Below are positions 1 to 9,271 of a stretch of 64,000 bases of DNA, in pieces (within the stretch, counting starts at the first letter, position 1; each line of letters starts with the position of its first letter). Made by a program: the position numbers and the translations under genes. The stretch covers positions 1 through 64,000 of the forward strand of contig DASXVO010000040.1 in the NCBI GenBank assembly GCA_036504215.1, given 5' to 3'. The DNA comes from Vicinamibacterales bacterium (GTDB lineage: Bacteria; Acidobacteriota; Vicinamibacteria; Vicinamibacterales; Fen-181). Below the pieces are notes generated by a model. That model searched no databases and was not told the DNA's origin. It saw only the letters and a program-made list of their open reading frames with translations.

Positions 1-28
1 GGCCAGCCGGAGGCCGGTGCCGCGAGGT

Positions 29-1510
29 TCACGAGACGGGCTGCATTGGATGCAGCAGCATGAGGTACGGGATCCCAATTCCCAGGAGCGCCGCGAGGAA
101 GATCGCCCCGAAGATCAGCCCCAGCGTCCAGAACTCCTTGCGTGACACGAACCCGCTCGCGTAGAAGACCGGCGCAGGACCGGTCGCGTACGGCGTGAGG
201 ATGCCCATGACGCCCAGCGAGTAGCACAGCAGCAACGCGAAGGCGTTCACCGGCATACCGGGCACCGCCACGCCCGCCGCGAGGAACATCGGGAGCATCG
301 CGGTCACGTGCGCGGTGATGCTCGCGAACATGTAGTGCGTGACGAAGAACACGGCGACGAGTGCCGCCATCACCAGTGTGGGCGGCAGACCGCCGAGCAA
401 CGCGGCCGATCCGCGGGCCAGCCACCCGACGAATCCGACCTTGTTCAGTCCGTCCGCCAGCCCCACGAGCGTCGCCAGGAGCACCAGCACGTTCCACGCG
501 TCCTTGTGACCGACGATCTCCTGCCAGGTAACGATCCGGAAGGCGAGCATGAGAGAGATGACGAGGAGTGCGGCCGTCGCAGCTTCCATCAGCTCGCCGC
601 CGAGGACCCACAGCGAGATCGCGACCAGCGCGAGCCCGCCCATCGTCCATTCGCCCCGCGAGACCCTGCCCATTCGTGCGAGTTCCGCGCCCGCCCACTC
701 CGGCACTTCGTGGCCGCCGGTCACGGTCGGCGGGTAGATCTTGTAGACCAGCCACGGCAGCACCGCAATGAACAGCAGTCCGATCGGCAGGAAGCCGATG
801 ACCCACGTACCCATCGAGATGTCGTGTCCGATGGTCTTCTCGACGAGGCTGACCGCCAGCAGGTTCGGCGCCAGGCCGGTGAGGAACATCGAGCTGGTGA
901 CGGCCGTCGCGGCGAACTCGGTCCAGATGATGTACGCACCGATCCGGCGCGCCGTGGGTCCAGGATGCGAATCGTACAGCGGGGGAATGTTGCGGATGAC
1001 CGGAAACACCGTGCCGGCGCTGCGCGCGGTATTGGAGGGGGTGAAGGGCGCGAGCACGACGTCGGCAAGCATCACCGCGTACCCCAGGCCGAGCGTGCGG
1101 CCACCGAGGCGGCGCACGAGCAGCAGGGCGATCCGCTTGCCCAGACCGGTCTTCTGGTAGCCGAGCGCGAACGTGAATGCGGCGAACACGAGCCAGACGG
1201 TGCCGTTGGCGAAGCCCGAGAGCGCCAGCTTCAGCGAGGCCTCGGTATCGGGCGCCGCGAGGCGCGACGCCGCCATGAGCGCCATGCCCACGAAGCCGAC
1301 GCCGGCCGCGGGAATCGGCTCGAGCACCAGCCCCGTCACGACACCGGCGAACAGCGAGAAGTAGAGCCAGGCGTTTCTGGTGAGGCCGGCGGGCACGGGC
1401 AGGAGCGCGAGCGCGATCGCCACGCCCATCGGCACGACGGCCCGCCAATTCACGCGCGCGTGCCACGGAGCGGGACGATTGGAAGGATCACCTTCGGTCA
1501 GTGTCGCCAT
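29..1510 (-). CDS. SLC13/DASS-family sodium:dicarboxylate (anion) transporter
   Basis: Predicted inner-membrane carrier for di- or tricarboxylates (2-oxoglutarate/malate/citrate type), 493 aa, the usual length. It is hydrophobic throughout, with about a dozen membrane segments. The paired DASS substrate motifs are visible: TPSNTARSAG (SNT at residues 159-161) in the first half and TPYATGPAPV in the second, the form found in the CitT/SODiT1 branch rather than the SNT/SNT form of NaDC. The ATG at 1510 is the only sensible start. It lies 71 nt downstream of the TonB receptor on the same strand, so the two may be co-transcribed, an outer-membrane receptor with an inner-membrane transporter. The substrate cannot be assigned. 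Only 28 nt remain between its stop and the window edge. Confidence 0.85.
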   Translation of the reverse strand: MATLTEGDPSNRPAPWHARVNWRAVVPMGVAIALALLPVPAGLTRNAWLYFSLFAGVVTGLVLEPIPAAGVGFVGMALMAASRLAAPDTEASLKLALSGFANGTVWLVFAAFTFALGYQKTGLGKRIALLLVRRLGGRTLGLGYAVMLADVVLAPFTPSNTARSAGTVFPVIRNIPPLYDSHPGPTARRIGAYIIWTEFAATAVTSSMFLTGLAPNLLAVSLVEKTIGHDISMGTWVIGFLPIGLLFIAVLPWLVYKIYPPTVTGGHEVPEWAGAELARMGRVSRGEWTMGGLALVAISLWVLGGELMEAATAALLVISLMLAFRIVTWQEIVGHKDAWNVLVLLATLVGLADGLNKVGFVGWLARGSAALLGGLPPTLVMAALVAVFFVTHYMFASITAHVTAMLPMFLAAGVAVPGMPVNAFALLLCYSLGVMGILTPYATGPAPVFYASGFVSRKEFWTLGLIFGAIFLAALLGIGIPYLMLLHPMQPVS

Positions 1511-1581
1511 AGGCCGGGAAAGCGTAACAGATTTCCCAGCCTATGGCTCGACAGTGGGACGCCGCGCCGTGCACTCGGCAC

Positions 1582-3771
1582 CTATCTACCGAGGACCAGC
1601 CTGACCCCGAAGAACAACTCCCTCGTCGGTCCGGGCTGGTAGGAGTTGCCGTCCGGGTCGGGCTCGCTGAAGGCGATGTACTCGGTCGCCAGCAGATTGC
1701 GGACCGACAGCATCACCTCACCGCGCATACCGTCCCGCTTGCCGAAGCGGTACGCCACGCGCGGATTCACCAGAACGAAGCCGTCAGTCGACGCCACGTT
1801 GGTCTGATCGACGTACGACAGGCTCTGCGCGAAGAGGTTCAGCCCGAACACCCAGTTGTCGGCGTAGACGTACTCGGCGTCGAACGCGAACTGGTGCCGC
1901 GGAGCGTTCGGCATGACCTTGTCGGTGAACTCGCCGAACAGGCTCTTGATGCTCGTGTACTTGAAGTCGTTCCACGTGTAGGCGAGCCGCAGGTTGATGT
2001 CGGGACGCGGCACGTAGCCGAGCGCGGTCTCCAAACCGTAGCGCCGGCTCGACCCGGCGTTCTGGTAGAAGGTCTCGAGCGGCCGGTTCTTCACGCGATA
2101 CCGACCGAAGTCGTTGTCCGTGTTCACGTGAAAGAACGCGACGTCGTACGCGAACCCGTTCGCGCCGCCGCGAACGCCGAACTCCTCGCCCCGCGACGTC
2201 GCCGGCACGAGGCTCAGGTTGAACCCGCCCTGATGGTCGGGGTTGTTCGCGAGCTCCTCGGTGGCGGGCGGCAGGAACCCCTGTCCCCACGACGCGTAGA
2301 CGCCGATGTCCGCGCGCGGATTGTAGGCAACGCCCAGGCGGCCCGTCGTCTTCCCGAACGACGCCTCGCCCGAGAGATCCACACCTCCGGCCTCGAGCTT
2401 GTCGGTCAATTCGTTGCGGATCCGGTCCAGGCGCAGGCCGACGGTTGCGCTCCACTCGGGGTTGAACTCGACGCGGTCGAGCAGATAGAGGCCGATCCCG
2501 CGCTGGGTGATGTCCTGGTTCGACAGCAGTTCCGGCCCTTCCTTCGCGCCGCCGAGGTTCGGATGGCGATACTCGCCGATTCCCTGCCAGTCGATGTCGG
2601 CCCCGATCGAGAGGTGGTTCTTCACCGGCGCGATGTCCGAGTGCATCGTGTACTGCACGTTGCCGCCCGGCGAGTCGTAGCTGCGATGCTGGACGGACGA
2701 GGGCACCGATTCCCACCACCCGGTGCGGCGGTAGTAGACCGCATACGACACCTCATGGCCATCGGCAATCTTCGTCTGGCCCGACAGGCCGGTGGTGAAG
2801 CGGTTCGTCCGCTGCCCCTCGTTGTAGGTCAGCGCGTCCGGGTTGGCCATCCGCCGATCCTGCGCCAGCCAATCGAGGTTCAGTCCCTCGGCGTTGTCGT
2901 TGTAGAAGTGCGTCCCGGCAACGATGAAGGTCAGGCGGGTCGAATCGTTTGGCCTGTAGCCCAGCTTCCCATAGGCGTTGAACGCGTTGAACTGCGTGTG
3001 AACACGGTACCCGTCACCCGAATTGCCCGACACGGACATGCGGTAGTTCATCCGGCCGCTGGTGCCGCCCACTTCGGCGACCGGCTTGTAGAACGAATAG
3101 GCACCGGCATCCAGGCCCAGCCTCACGTTCGGTCCTCCCTGGCCGCCGTCGCGCGTCGTGATGTTGACGACGCCGCCCGACGAACCGCCGCCGTATAGCG
3201 CCGACGCCGATCCGCGCAGCACCTCGATTCGCTGCACCGTCGCCCAATCGACGTCGAACAGATCCGGCGCGAAGCCCGTCGGATCGTTGAGCGGCAGGCC
3301 GTCGAGCAGCACCTTGACGCCGCGAATCCCGCGCTCGGTGAGCAGCCCCTGGCCCCGGATCGACAGGTGCACGCGCTCGCCATCGGCCTGGTTGTCGACC
3401 TTCACCCCGGGCACGAACTGCAGCGCCTCTTCGGCGCCGATGCCACGCGGCATCGACTCGAGTGTCTCTCCGGTGATGACGGTCGTGGCGGCCGGATTCT
3501 CCTTCAGCGGAATTTCCATGCGTGGAGCCGTGACCACCACCTCGACATCCACGCGCGGCAGTTGGTCGGGCTGCTGCGGGCTGGCGATCGCGGCAGGCGT
3601 TGTGCCTGGCGCCGTCTGAGTGGCGGTTGCCGGCTTCGTTCGATTCTGCTCGGTTCCGGTGGGTGGCGCCTGAGCGAACGCGGTCGAAGCGGTCACGACG
3701 ATCACCGCCGCGGCAAGCGAGGCCGAGCGCCCTGCGCTCGCGAATCGGTGAAGAAGACAGAGATCCGACAT
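1582..3771 (-). CDS. TonB-dependent outer-membrane receptor
   Basis: Ligand-gated outer-membrane receptor powered by TonB/ExbBD. I start it at the ATG at 3771, because GGGAGGA lies 8 nt upstream and the sequence begins with a signal peptide (cleavage after AFA, residue 33); a longer open frame runs to 3945 but has no such signal. The product is 729 aa. A putative TonB box (VEVVVTA) sits near residue 77, the plug domain spans about 88-207 (GLPLNDP, VLRGSASALYGG, GGVVNITT), and a 22-strand barrel follows. It ends in LVLGR, without the usual terminal Phe. The short plug without a carboxypeptidase-like domain resembles metal, cobalamin or siderophore receptors. The DASS transporter follows and the M56/BlaI pair precedes. 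The substrate is unknown. Confidence 0.9.
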   Translation of the reverse strand: MSDLCLLHRFASAGRSASLAAAVIVVTASTAFAQAPPTGTEQNRTKPATATQTAPGTTPAAIASPQQPDQLPRVDVEVVVTAPRMEIPLKENPAATTVITGETLESMPRGIGAEEALQFVPGVKVDNQADGERVHLSIRGQGLLTERGIRGVKVLLDGLPLNDPTGFAPDLFDVDWATVQRIEVLRGSASALYGGGSSGGVVNITTRDGGQGGPNVRLGLDAGAYSFYKPVAEVGGTSGRMNYRMSVSGNSGDGYRVHTQFNAFNAYGKLGYRPNDSTRLTFIVAGTHFYNDNAEGLNLDWLAQDRRMANPDALTYNEGQRTNRFTTGLSGQTKIADGHEVSYAVYYRRTGWWESVPSSVQHRSYDSPGGNVQYTMHSDIAPVKNHLSIGADIDWQGIGEYRHPNLGGAKEGPELLSNQDITQRGIGLYLLDRVEFNPEWSATVGLRLDRIRNELTDKLEAGGVDLSGEASFGKTTGRLGVAYNPRADIGVYASWGQGFLPPATEELANNPDHQGGFNLSLVPATSRGEEFGVRGGANGFAYDVAFFHVNTDNDFGRYRVKNRPLETFYQNAGSSRRYGLETALGYVPRPDINLRLAYTWNDFKYTSIKSLFGEFTDKVMPNAPRHQFAFDAEYVYADNWVFGLNLFAQSLSYVDQTNVASTDGFVLVNPRVAYRFGKRDGMRGEVMLSVRNLLATEYIAFSEPDPDGNSYQPGPTRELFFGVRLVLGR

Positions 3772-3871
3772 GGTGAAATCCTCCCGGGGAGCGGACCGTT
3801 GATTATGATTCCCGGGCGGTGTGCTACTACCAGCACTCGTAGACAACGGCTCTGGGCCTCGGGTTTCAGCC

Positions 3872-4852
3872 TCAGGGAAGCAGCCGGACCAGCCCTTCGG
3901 TCGCAAGGTGGGTCGTGAACCAGACGGCCTCGGCGGCGAGACCACTGAGGACGACGACGACGATCACGATCGGAATCGACCATGCGCGCGGAAGGCGGGA
4001 GTCGTCGCGCAGAATCGGGCCGCTGAGCAAGCGCTCGACACGCGCCGACAGCAGCGTTCCGTCGTAGAACCGGCTGCCGGCGGTTGCAACACCCGGCGGC
4101 GTGAGGCGCGCCACCTTCAGCAACGCGGAGGCCAGCGACAGGGCGCGTCGCGGGTCGCCGGCTGCGGCGCGGGCGTCTGCTGCAAACTCCATCGCCGCGC
4201 GCCACCGCTGCTCGATGTGGCGGCCGCCAGTCGTCCATCTCAACAGGTCCGGGCAGCAGGACACCAGCGCGCGTTTCACGTTGTCCCGGCTCTCCCGGTG
4301 CGCCAACTCGTGGGAGAGCCCGACGGCGAGTTCGTCGGGTGTCAGCGCGTCCACCAGACTCCTCGAGAGGAACAGGCGCGGACGTCGAATTCCCACGAGC
4401 GCGAGGACGGGAGCCGGATCGGTCAACCAGTGGAAGGAACCAGGGAACCTGTCAACGGGCGGCTGACGTGTCTCGTCGCAGCCGGCCGCACGCCATGAGT
4501 GTTCCATCTGCCGCGTCGCGCGCAGGTCGCGAAGTGCGCGTCCCGCGGTCGTCGCGAGGATCGCGGCACCGGCAGCCGCCAGGACCATCAGGCAGACGCC
4601 CGCGGTTTCTTCGACGCCTTCGGGTTCGAACCGCCACTGCGCCGGCAGGAACACGAGGAGGATGAACCACAGCGAGGCCATACCCGGCAACAGCCGGAGG
4701 ACGAGCAGCGCGCGCGGTGTCGAGGCGAGATGCGAGGGGATCGCGCCGCGCTGGCCGCTCCAGCCCAGGAAGGCAATCAGCCCGGACAGGCCGATGTTCA
4801 CCGCCCCGAACCAGGCGAGCACGAGCACCAGCGTGAATAGCGCTTCGTTCAC
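3872..4852 (-). CDS. M56 (BlaR1-like) membrane metallopeptidase
   Basis: Integral-membrane zinc peptidase of the BlaR1/MecR1 type, which in known systems cleaves the partner BlaI repressor after sensing a signal. I start it at the GTG at 4852, whose GTGA overlaps the stop of the blaI-like gene, giving 326 aa; the open frame extends further upstream but is internal to blaI. Membrane segments lie near residues 3-30, 48-70 and 85-105. The zinc motif HELAH is at 181-185 and the third-ligand motif EFAAD at about 222-226. A last membrane segment is near the C-terminus. There is no penicillin-binding sensor domain, so the signal is probably not a beta-lactam captured by this protein. Confidence 0.85.
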   Translation of the reverse strand: MNEALFTLVLVLAWFGAVNIGLSGLIAFLGWSGQRGAIPSHLASTPRALLVLRLLPGMASLWFILLVFLPAQWRFEPEGVEETAGVCLMVLAAAGAAILATTAGRALRDLRATRQMEHSWRAAGCDETRQPPVDRFPGSFHWLTDPAPVLALVGIRRPRLFLSRSLVDALTPDELAVGLSHELAHRESRDNVKRALVSCCPDLLRWTTGGRHIEQRWRAAMEFAADARAAAGDPRRALSLASALLKVARLTPPGVATAGSRFYDGTLLSARVERLLSGPILRDDSRLPRAWSIPIVIVVVVLSGLAAEAVWFTTHLATEGLVRLLP

Positions 4853-5298
4853 GGCTCTTCCCGTTTCCGCATCCGGCGGCGTTTCACCTTGACCAGTCGC
4901 TCGAGTTCGTCGAGCAGCGCCCGATCCCGATCGCCGACCGCCTCGACGAGATTCGACAGGAACGGCAGCGGCGCGGACCACTCCCCGGAGAGCACGCCCG
5001 AGACGAGATCGCTGGCCACCATCTCATCGAGTTCCTCGCGTGTGGCCGATGCCGAGTAGACGAAGGCCCGCGACCGCTTGGTACGGGCCAGGAGCCCTTT
5101 TCGAAAGAGCCGATCGAGCGTCGTCATGACGGTCGTGTACGCGACCGCGGCATCCAGGTGCGCGGACACGTCCCGCACCGTGACCTCGCCGGCCCGCCAC
5201 ACAATCTCGATCACCTGCTGTTCCAGGTTTCCGAGCCCGGCCCGCACGAGATTCCTGGGCGGCTTGAAACCCCAGAAAAGGAAACCGTTCTTACGCAT
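4849..5298 (-). CDS. BlaI/MecI/CopY-family winged-helix repressor
   Basis: DNA-binding repressor of 149 aa. The winged-helix domain covers residues 20-90, with the family pattern LGNLEQQVIEIVWRAGEVTVRDV followed, as separate stretches, by AYTTVMTTLDRLFRKGLL and the wing. The C-terminal half is helical and charged, typical of the dimer and cleavage region. Its stop overlaps the M56 start by 4 nt, so the two are translationally coupled and should form a BlaI-BlaR1-like signalling pair. The regulated gene is not obvious; the TonB receptor and transporter just downstream are candidates. The gene starts 33 nt after the phosphofructokinase stop. Confidence 0.85.
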   Translation of the reverse strand: MRKNGFLFWGFKPPRNLVRAGLGNLEQQVIEIVWRAGEVTVRDVSAHLDAAVAYTTVMTTLDRLFRKGLLARTKRSRAFVYSASATREELDEMVASDLVSGVLSGEWSAPLPFLSNLVEAVGDRDRALLDELERLVKVKRRRMRKREEP

Positions 5299-5331
5299 GT
5301 CCCTCTGAAACGGAAGACGGAGGTTCTCCGG

Positions 5332-6555
5332 CTACCCCTGCGCCGTCGGCCTCGTCACCCTGACGCCCGGCGCGATGAGACGGTCGAACTGCGCCAGCGG
5401 CCCCATCAACGGCCGCGCGTAGCTCTTGTACGATTCGTCGATGTCGTTCCTGCCTTTGAGGAATTCCTTCGGCAGCGGCTTCGTGTTGCCTGCCACTCCC
5501 TCGAGCGGCGTCAGGAAGTAGTCCACCGAGTAGTCGCCGGTCCGCCGGATGGCTACCGATCCGTTCCTCTTGCCGTGCACCGCGAAGTGGACGGCCGTCT
5601 CGCCGACGTCGCGTGCCTCGCTCGCGTCCACATCCGAGATCACGCCCAGGTACGACCGCTGCAGGTAGCCGAACGTGTCGCAGCGAACGCGGGTGATCTT
5701 CAGGTGTGCCTTCACCGCGTCCGACAGCGCGTCGCCGAGCGTGCTGCGCCCCGACAACTGCAGGTTGCCGAACGGGTCGCGCTCCTCCGCCGCGTTCAGC
5801 TTGAGCAGCATCGGCTCGCCGTCGTCCGCGACGATGCCCTCGCAGACCGCGGCGACGCAGCGGCCGTGCTGGGTGTAGACGCGGTCCACGTCCGCCAGGA
5901 AGCGCTCGATGCTGAACGGCGCCTCGGGCACGTAGATCAGATGCGGCCCATCGTCCGGCCACCGGCGCGCGAACACCGACGTCGCCGTCAGGAACCCGGC
6001 GCTTCGTCCCATCACGACGCCGACGAACACGCCAGGGATCGCATAGTTGTCGAGGTCGAGGCCGGCGAAGGCGCTCACCACGAACTTGGCCGCGCTGCCG
6101 AAACCCGGCGTATGGTCCGTTACGAGGATGTCGTTGTCGATCGTCTTCGGGATGTGGATGACGCGAAGGTCGTACCCCTTCTGCTCCGCGAAGTTCGCGA
6201 CGATGCGGCAGGTTTCCGCCGAGTCGTTGCCGCCGATATAGAAGAAATAACGAACATCGTGGCGCTGGAAGACCTCGACCATCCGCTCGCAGTACGCGGC
6301 GTCCGGCTTGTCGCGCGTCGAGCCGAGCGCCGAGGACGGCGTGATGCCGACCATTTCGAGATTGTGGGTGGTGGCCTGCGAGAGGTCGAGGAAGTCCTCG
6401 TTGATGATCCCGCGCACCCCGTAGCGCGCGCCGTAGACCTGGGTGATGAACGGGTACTTGCGCGCCTCCAGCACGACGCCGGCGAGGCTCTGATTGATGA
6501 CCGCCGTCGGGCCGCCGCCCTGTGCCACCGCCGCTTTGCCCTCGAGTCTCAGCAT
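5332..6555 (-). CDS. 6-phosphofructokinase, probably pyrophosphate-dependent
   Basis: Phosphorylates fructose 6-phosphate to the 1,6-bisphosphate; PPi-dependent forms work reversibly in glycolysis and gluconeogenesis. The ATG at 6555 has AGAAGGA about 9 nt upstream and gives 407 aa. The N-terminal loop is AQGGGPTAVINQS (residues 11-23). The donor-specificity positions read GGND at 108-111 (Asp where ATP enzymes have Gly) and PKTIDND at 136-142 (Lys where ATP enzymes have Gly). Both are the established signatures of PPi-type enzymes. Length and these residues fit the longer PPi-PFK clade. BlaI and M56 follow on the same strand, but a functional link is not evident. Confidence 0.88.
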   Translation of the reverse strand: MLRLEGKAAVAQGGGPTAVINQSLAGVVLEARKYPFITQVYGARYGVRGIINEDFLDLSQATTHNLEMVGITPSSALGSTRDKPDAAYCERMVEVFQRHDVRYFFYIGGNDSAETCRIVANFAEQKGYDLRVIHIPKTIDNDILVTDHTPGFGSAAKFVVSAFAGLDLDNYAIPGVFVGVVMGRSAGFLTATSVFARRWPDDGPHLIYVPEAPFSIERFLADVDRVYTQHGRCVAAVCEGIVADDGEPMLLKLNAAEERDPFGNLQLSGRSTLGDALSDAVKAHLKITRVRCDTFGYLQRSYLGVISDVDASEARDVGETAVHFAVHGKRNGSVAIRRTGDYSVDYFLTPLEGVAGNTKPLPKEFLKGRNDIDESYKSYARPLMGPLAQFDRLIAPGVRVTRPTAQG

Positions 6556-6852
6556 GAGTCCATCCTTCTCGTGACTGGGGATTCGGAGTATCACCGAATC
6601 GCGGGTGGACTGCAAGTCGGAGCCGTCTCGGCTACACCTGCGAAAACACCCTGACGCCAAGCTGCAACGTCAAGATGCCAAGCGGCGGAGCTGGCTGGAG
6701 CTTCCCCCGAGGCGTCGGACCGTCAAGGCGCAAGATGCTCCGCAAGCCACCACCTCAAGATCCATCTCAGTACCCGACCCAGAAGGTAGTACCCTGGTCC
6801 GCCTGGCCGCCAATCCGACTCCGGCCCGGCGGGGTCGGCTGGTCAGGTCAGG
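6556..6852. other. Intergenic region upstream of the phosphofructokinase gene
   Basis: About 300 bp without a convincing gene on either strand. It presumably carries the pfk promoter. Near its upper edge GGTCA occurs three times in tandem (6841-6855), running into the stop codon of the neighbouring minus-strand gene. No convincing -35/-10 pair or terminator was found by eye. Confidence 0.5.
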
Positions 6853-7380
6853 TCAGGCCATGCCGGCCGGCACGAGCACGATCGCCTGGTGCGCGGGACC
6901 TGGCTTCGCAGCGCCGGCGATGTTCATGAAGTGCAACGGCCGACGACCGTCGCGCGCCAGCGTCTCGGCGAGACCGTCGGCCGAGAGACGCGCCACGTCG
7001 CGTAGTCGCAGGCGCATCGACACCGGGCCGATCGATCGCAGCAGCTTGCGATCGAGGTCGCTCGCCCACCTGTCGTCCGCGTTGTCGGGCCCGAGCTTCT
7101 GCAGGTAGGTGGCGATGGCCGGCAGCACGTGGCCCGACGCGTCCATCACCGAGCGCATGACGATCGAGCGCCGGGACATCCAGCGCAACACGAACGCGGG
7201 GAGCCGGCTCGTGCGCGCGAAGCCTTCGAGCGTTCGACGTTCGATCTCCGCGAGCTCATCGGCAGACGGATCGAGATCGAAGGCGGGATGCGTCACGTCG
7301 ATGACCGGCAACTCCATGCCATGGTCGGTGATGGCGTAGCTGATTCCGGGTGCCGTTCGCTGTACGGGAATCCGAGCCAT
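6853..7380 (-). CDS. Uncharacterised 175-residue protein, probably C-terminally truncated
   Basis: Well placed start: ATG at 7380 with GGGAGGAG 7 nt upstream. The N-terminus (RIPVQRTAPG, then MELPVIDVTHPAF) and the segment PLHFMNIAG near residue 150 resemble, from memory, the N-terminal part of larger proteins in which a Rossmann-like, methyltransferase-type domain follows a helical region. Here the protein stops about 20 residues after that motif and only 300 bp remain before the next gene, so the catalytic part would be missing. No signal peptide or membrane segment. It directly follows a GNAT gene remnant, so this locus seems to be decaying. The methyltransferase relationship is a weak inference; the protein could also be a genuine short family. 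Confidence 0.5.
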   Translation of the reverse strand: MARIPVQRTAPGISYAITDHGMELPVIDVTHPAFDLDPSADELAEIERRTLEGFARTSRLPAFVLRWMSRRSIVMRSVMDASGHVLPAIATYLQKLGPDNADDRWASDLDRKLLRSIGPVSMRLRLRDVARLSADGLAETLARDGRRPLHFMNIAGAAKPGPAHQAIVLVPAGMA

Positions 7381-7398
7381 ACCCGGCTCCTCCCTGGC

Positions 7399-7563
7399 TC
7401 AGAGCCATTTCTGCATGTAGACCACGTCGAATTCGCGCCCGTGTTCCTCGCCGATGCGTCTGAAGCGCCCGACCTCCTCGAACCCGAGCTTGCGAGAGAA
7501 CGCGAGGCTCTGAGTGTTCAACGAGGAGATGCTGGCCATCAGCGTACGGAGTGAAACAACAGG
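7399..7563 (-). pseudogene. GNAT N-acetyltransferase remnant (C-terminal fragment)
   Basis: This minus-strand frame, open only from a TGA at 7564-7566 to the TGA at 7399-7401, reads as the end of a Gcn5-related acetyltransferase: SSLNTQSLAFSRKLGFEEVG, then RFRRIGEEHGREFDVVYMQK and WL before the stop. The N..S..F..KLGF..VG pattern is the acetyl-CoA-binding alpha4/beta5 region of GNAT proteins. The first two thirds of the domain are absent and no upstream frame supplies them. An ATG at 7537-7539 could start a 46-residue peptide, but it would lack the pyrophosphate-binding loop. Its stop lies 18 nt before the next start, so it was probably the upstream gene of a former operon. Confidence 0.75.
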
Positions 7564-7631
7564 TCATGTGAGGTCCTCGCCGCCCGGGCGGAGTGCCGCC
7601 CTGCCGCATGTCCGCCCTGCCGGCCGCGCGA

Positions 7632-9104
7632 TCATCCCCGGATGGCCCGGGCCAGGCGGCGACATCCTTCGTCGATTTCGTGCACTTTGGCCTTCGCGAT
7701 CGACAGGCGGAAGCCCACGCCGTTCTGCGGCGTGCTGAAGAAGTGGCTGCCCGGCGTGACGGCGACGCCCTCGCGATGCGCCCGCTCAACGATCTTCGCT
7801 TCGTCCGACGCCCGCGCGCCGTTCACGCGAAGCCAGAGCGTGCACCCACCGACCGGCTCGGTCCACGCGACGCGGCCGGCCGGCATCCGCAGTTTCAGGC
7901 ACTTGAGCAGCATCTGCATGCGGCGGCGGTAGACCGTGTGCAGCCGGCGAAGATACTTCTCGTAGTGGCCCGCTTCGCAGAAGCGATGCACGGCCGCCTG
8001 ATCGAGCGTGCTGCCCGACAGGATCGAGCACCGGTTGAGCGCCACCAACCGTCGGATGCATTCGCGATCGGCGGCAATCCAGCCGACACGGAGGCCGGGG
8101 AAGATCACCTTCGAGAACGTGCCGACGTAGATCACGATGCCGTGCCGGTCCATCGACTTGATGGGAAGCACCGCCTTGCCGAAGTACTTCATCTCCTCCT
8201 CGAAACCGTCCTCGAGGATGGGCACGGCGTGCGCCTCGCAGAGCGACAGCAACCGCTCGCGGTGCGCCTGGCTCGTGGTGATGCCGGTTGGATTCTGGAA
8301 GTTCGGCATCGTGTAGAGCAGCGCCGGAGGTTCGCGGGAGAACGCTGCCTCGAGCGCCTGCAGATCGAGGCCGTCGGGAAGGAGCGGGATTTCGACGGCC
8401 CGCAGGTCCAGGACCTGCAGCAGCGGGAGGATGAGGGCGTAGGTCGGAACCTCGATCGCGATGCTGGCGCCCGGTCGCGCGACGAGCGTCAGCACGAGCT
8501 CGAGCGCCTGCTGCGCGCCGTGCGTGATGAGGATCTCGTCCGGAGAGACGGTGACGCCGTGCCCCCGCAGGCGGCGCGCCAACACCTCGCGCAGCGGCGC
8601 GTAGCCGGCTGGTTCGCCATAGTCGAGCAGGGACGCCCCGTGCTGCAGCAGCACGTGCCTGACCGCGCGGCGGAGATCGTCGACCGGACAGAGGCTGGTG
8701 TCGGCCGTGAGATTGGCGAAGTCGATACGGCCAGTGCCAGCGGCGGCGGGGCGTGGTGAGGCCGCCAGGCGCCGGCACGCGTCGCGCACGCCCGGCGCGC
8801 ATGCCCGATCCCAGTCGACGAGGGGCGGGGCCGCCACCCTCGATCCCGACAAGGGCCGCGCGCGACCGCGAACCGTCGAATACGACCCCTGACGACTCTC
8901 GAGGTAGCCGAGCGCCCACAGTTCCTCGTAGGCTCGGCAGACCGTGGAGCGGTTCACACCGAGCGTGCCGGCCAGCGTCCGGCTGGGCGGCAGACGACTC
9001 CCGGCCACCAGCGTGCCGTCATCCACGAGCGTGACGACGCGGTTGGCAATCTGCTTCCAGACGGGGTCGTCCGCCTGGCGATCGACGGTCAGCAGCAGCG
9101 ACAT
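7632..9104 (-). CDS. MocR/PdxR-like regulator (GntR wHTH fused to aminotransferase-like domain)
   Basis: Transcription factor combining a GntR-type winged helix (residues about 12-80: SRLPPSRTLAGTLGVNRSTV, then CRAYEEL) with a PLP-binding fold-type-I domain (110-490). PLP residues are visible: QNPTG at 270-274 and the Schiff-base lysine K332 in GTFSKVIFPGLRVGW. Known relatives sense PLP, GABA or amino-acid derivatives. I use the ATG at 9104 (490 aa), because the homologous part starts there; the frame is open to 9218 and the upstream ribosome site is weak. It is divergent from the PadR gene at 9293, with about 190 bp of shared upstream DNA. No vitamin B6, GABA or amino-acid target gene is adjacent, so the target is unknown. 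Confidence 0.85.
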   Translation of the reverse strand: MSLLLTVDRQADDPVWKQIANRVVTLVDDGTLVAGSRLPPSRTLAGTLGVNRSTVCRAYEELWALGYLESRQGSYSTVRGRARPLSGSRVAAPPLVDWDRACAPGVRDACRRLAASPRPAAAGTGRIDFANLTADTSLCPVDDLRRAVRHVLLQHGASLLDYGEPAGYAPLREVLARRLRGHGVTVSPDEILITHGAQQALELVLTLVARPGASIAIEVPTYALILPLLQVLDLRAVEIPLLPDGLDLQALEAAFSREPPALLYTMPNFQNPTGITTSQAHRERLLSLCEAHAVPILEDGFEEEMKYFGKAVLPIKSMDRHGIVIYVGTFSKVIFPGLRVGWIAADRECIRRLVALNRCSILSGSTLDQAAVHRFCEAGHYEKYLRRLHTVYRRRMQMLLKCLKLRMPAGRVAWTEPVGGCTLWLRVNGARASDEAKIVERAHREGVAVTPGSHFFSTPQNGVGFRLSIAKAKVHEIDEGCRRLARAIRG

Positions 9105-9271
9105 GGTGGCTCGGTCGAACGCCGCATTCGGCGGTCGTCCAATCCAGTCAACGATACGTTGTGGAATGGATGGCTGCAACAGCCAATTCGCGGCCGGCCT
9201 GGAACAGCCAATCATCACGCCCCCCGCTGCTCACGTTGCGGCGGATACGCTTGCACCAAAGGGTCGGCGTG

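Noticed and set aside
6841-6860. GGTCA repeated three times at the end of the 175-residue gene
   Set aside because: Too short to call a functional repeat; it could be simple slippage at a decaying gene end.
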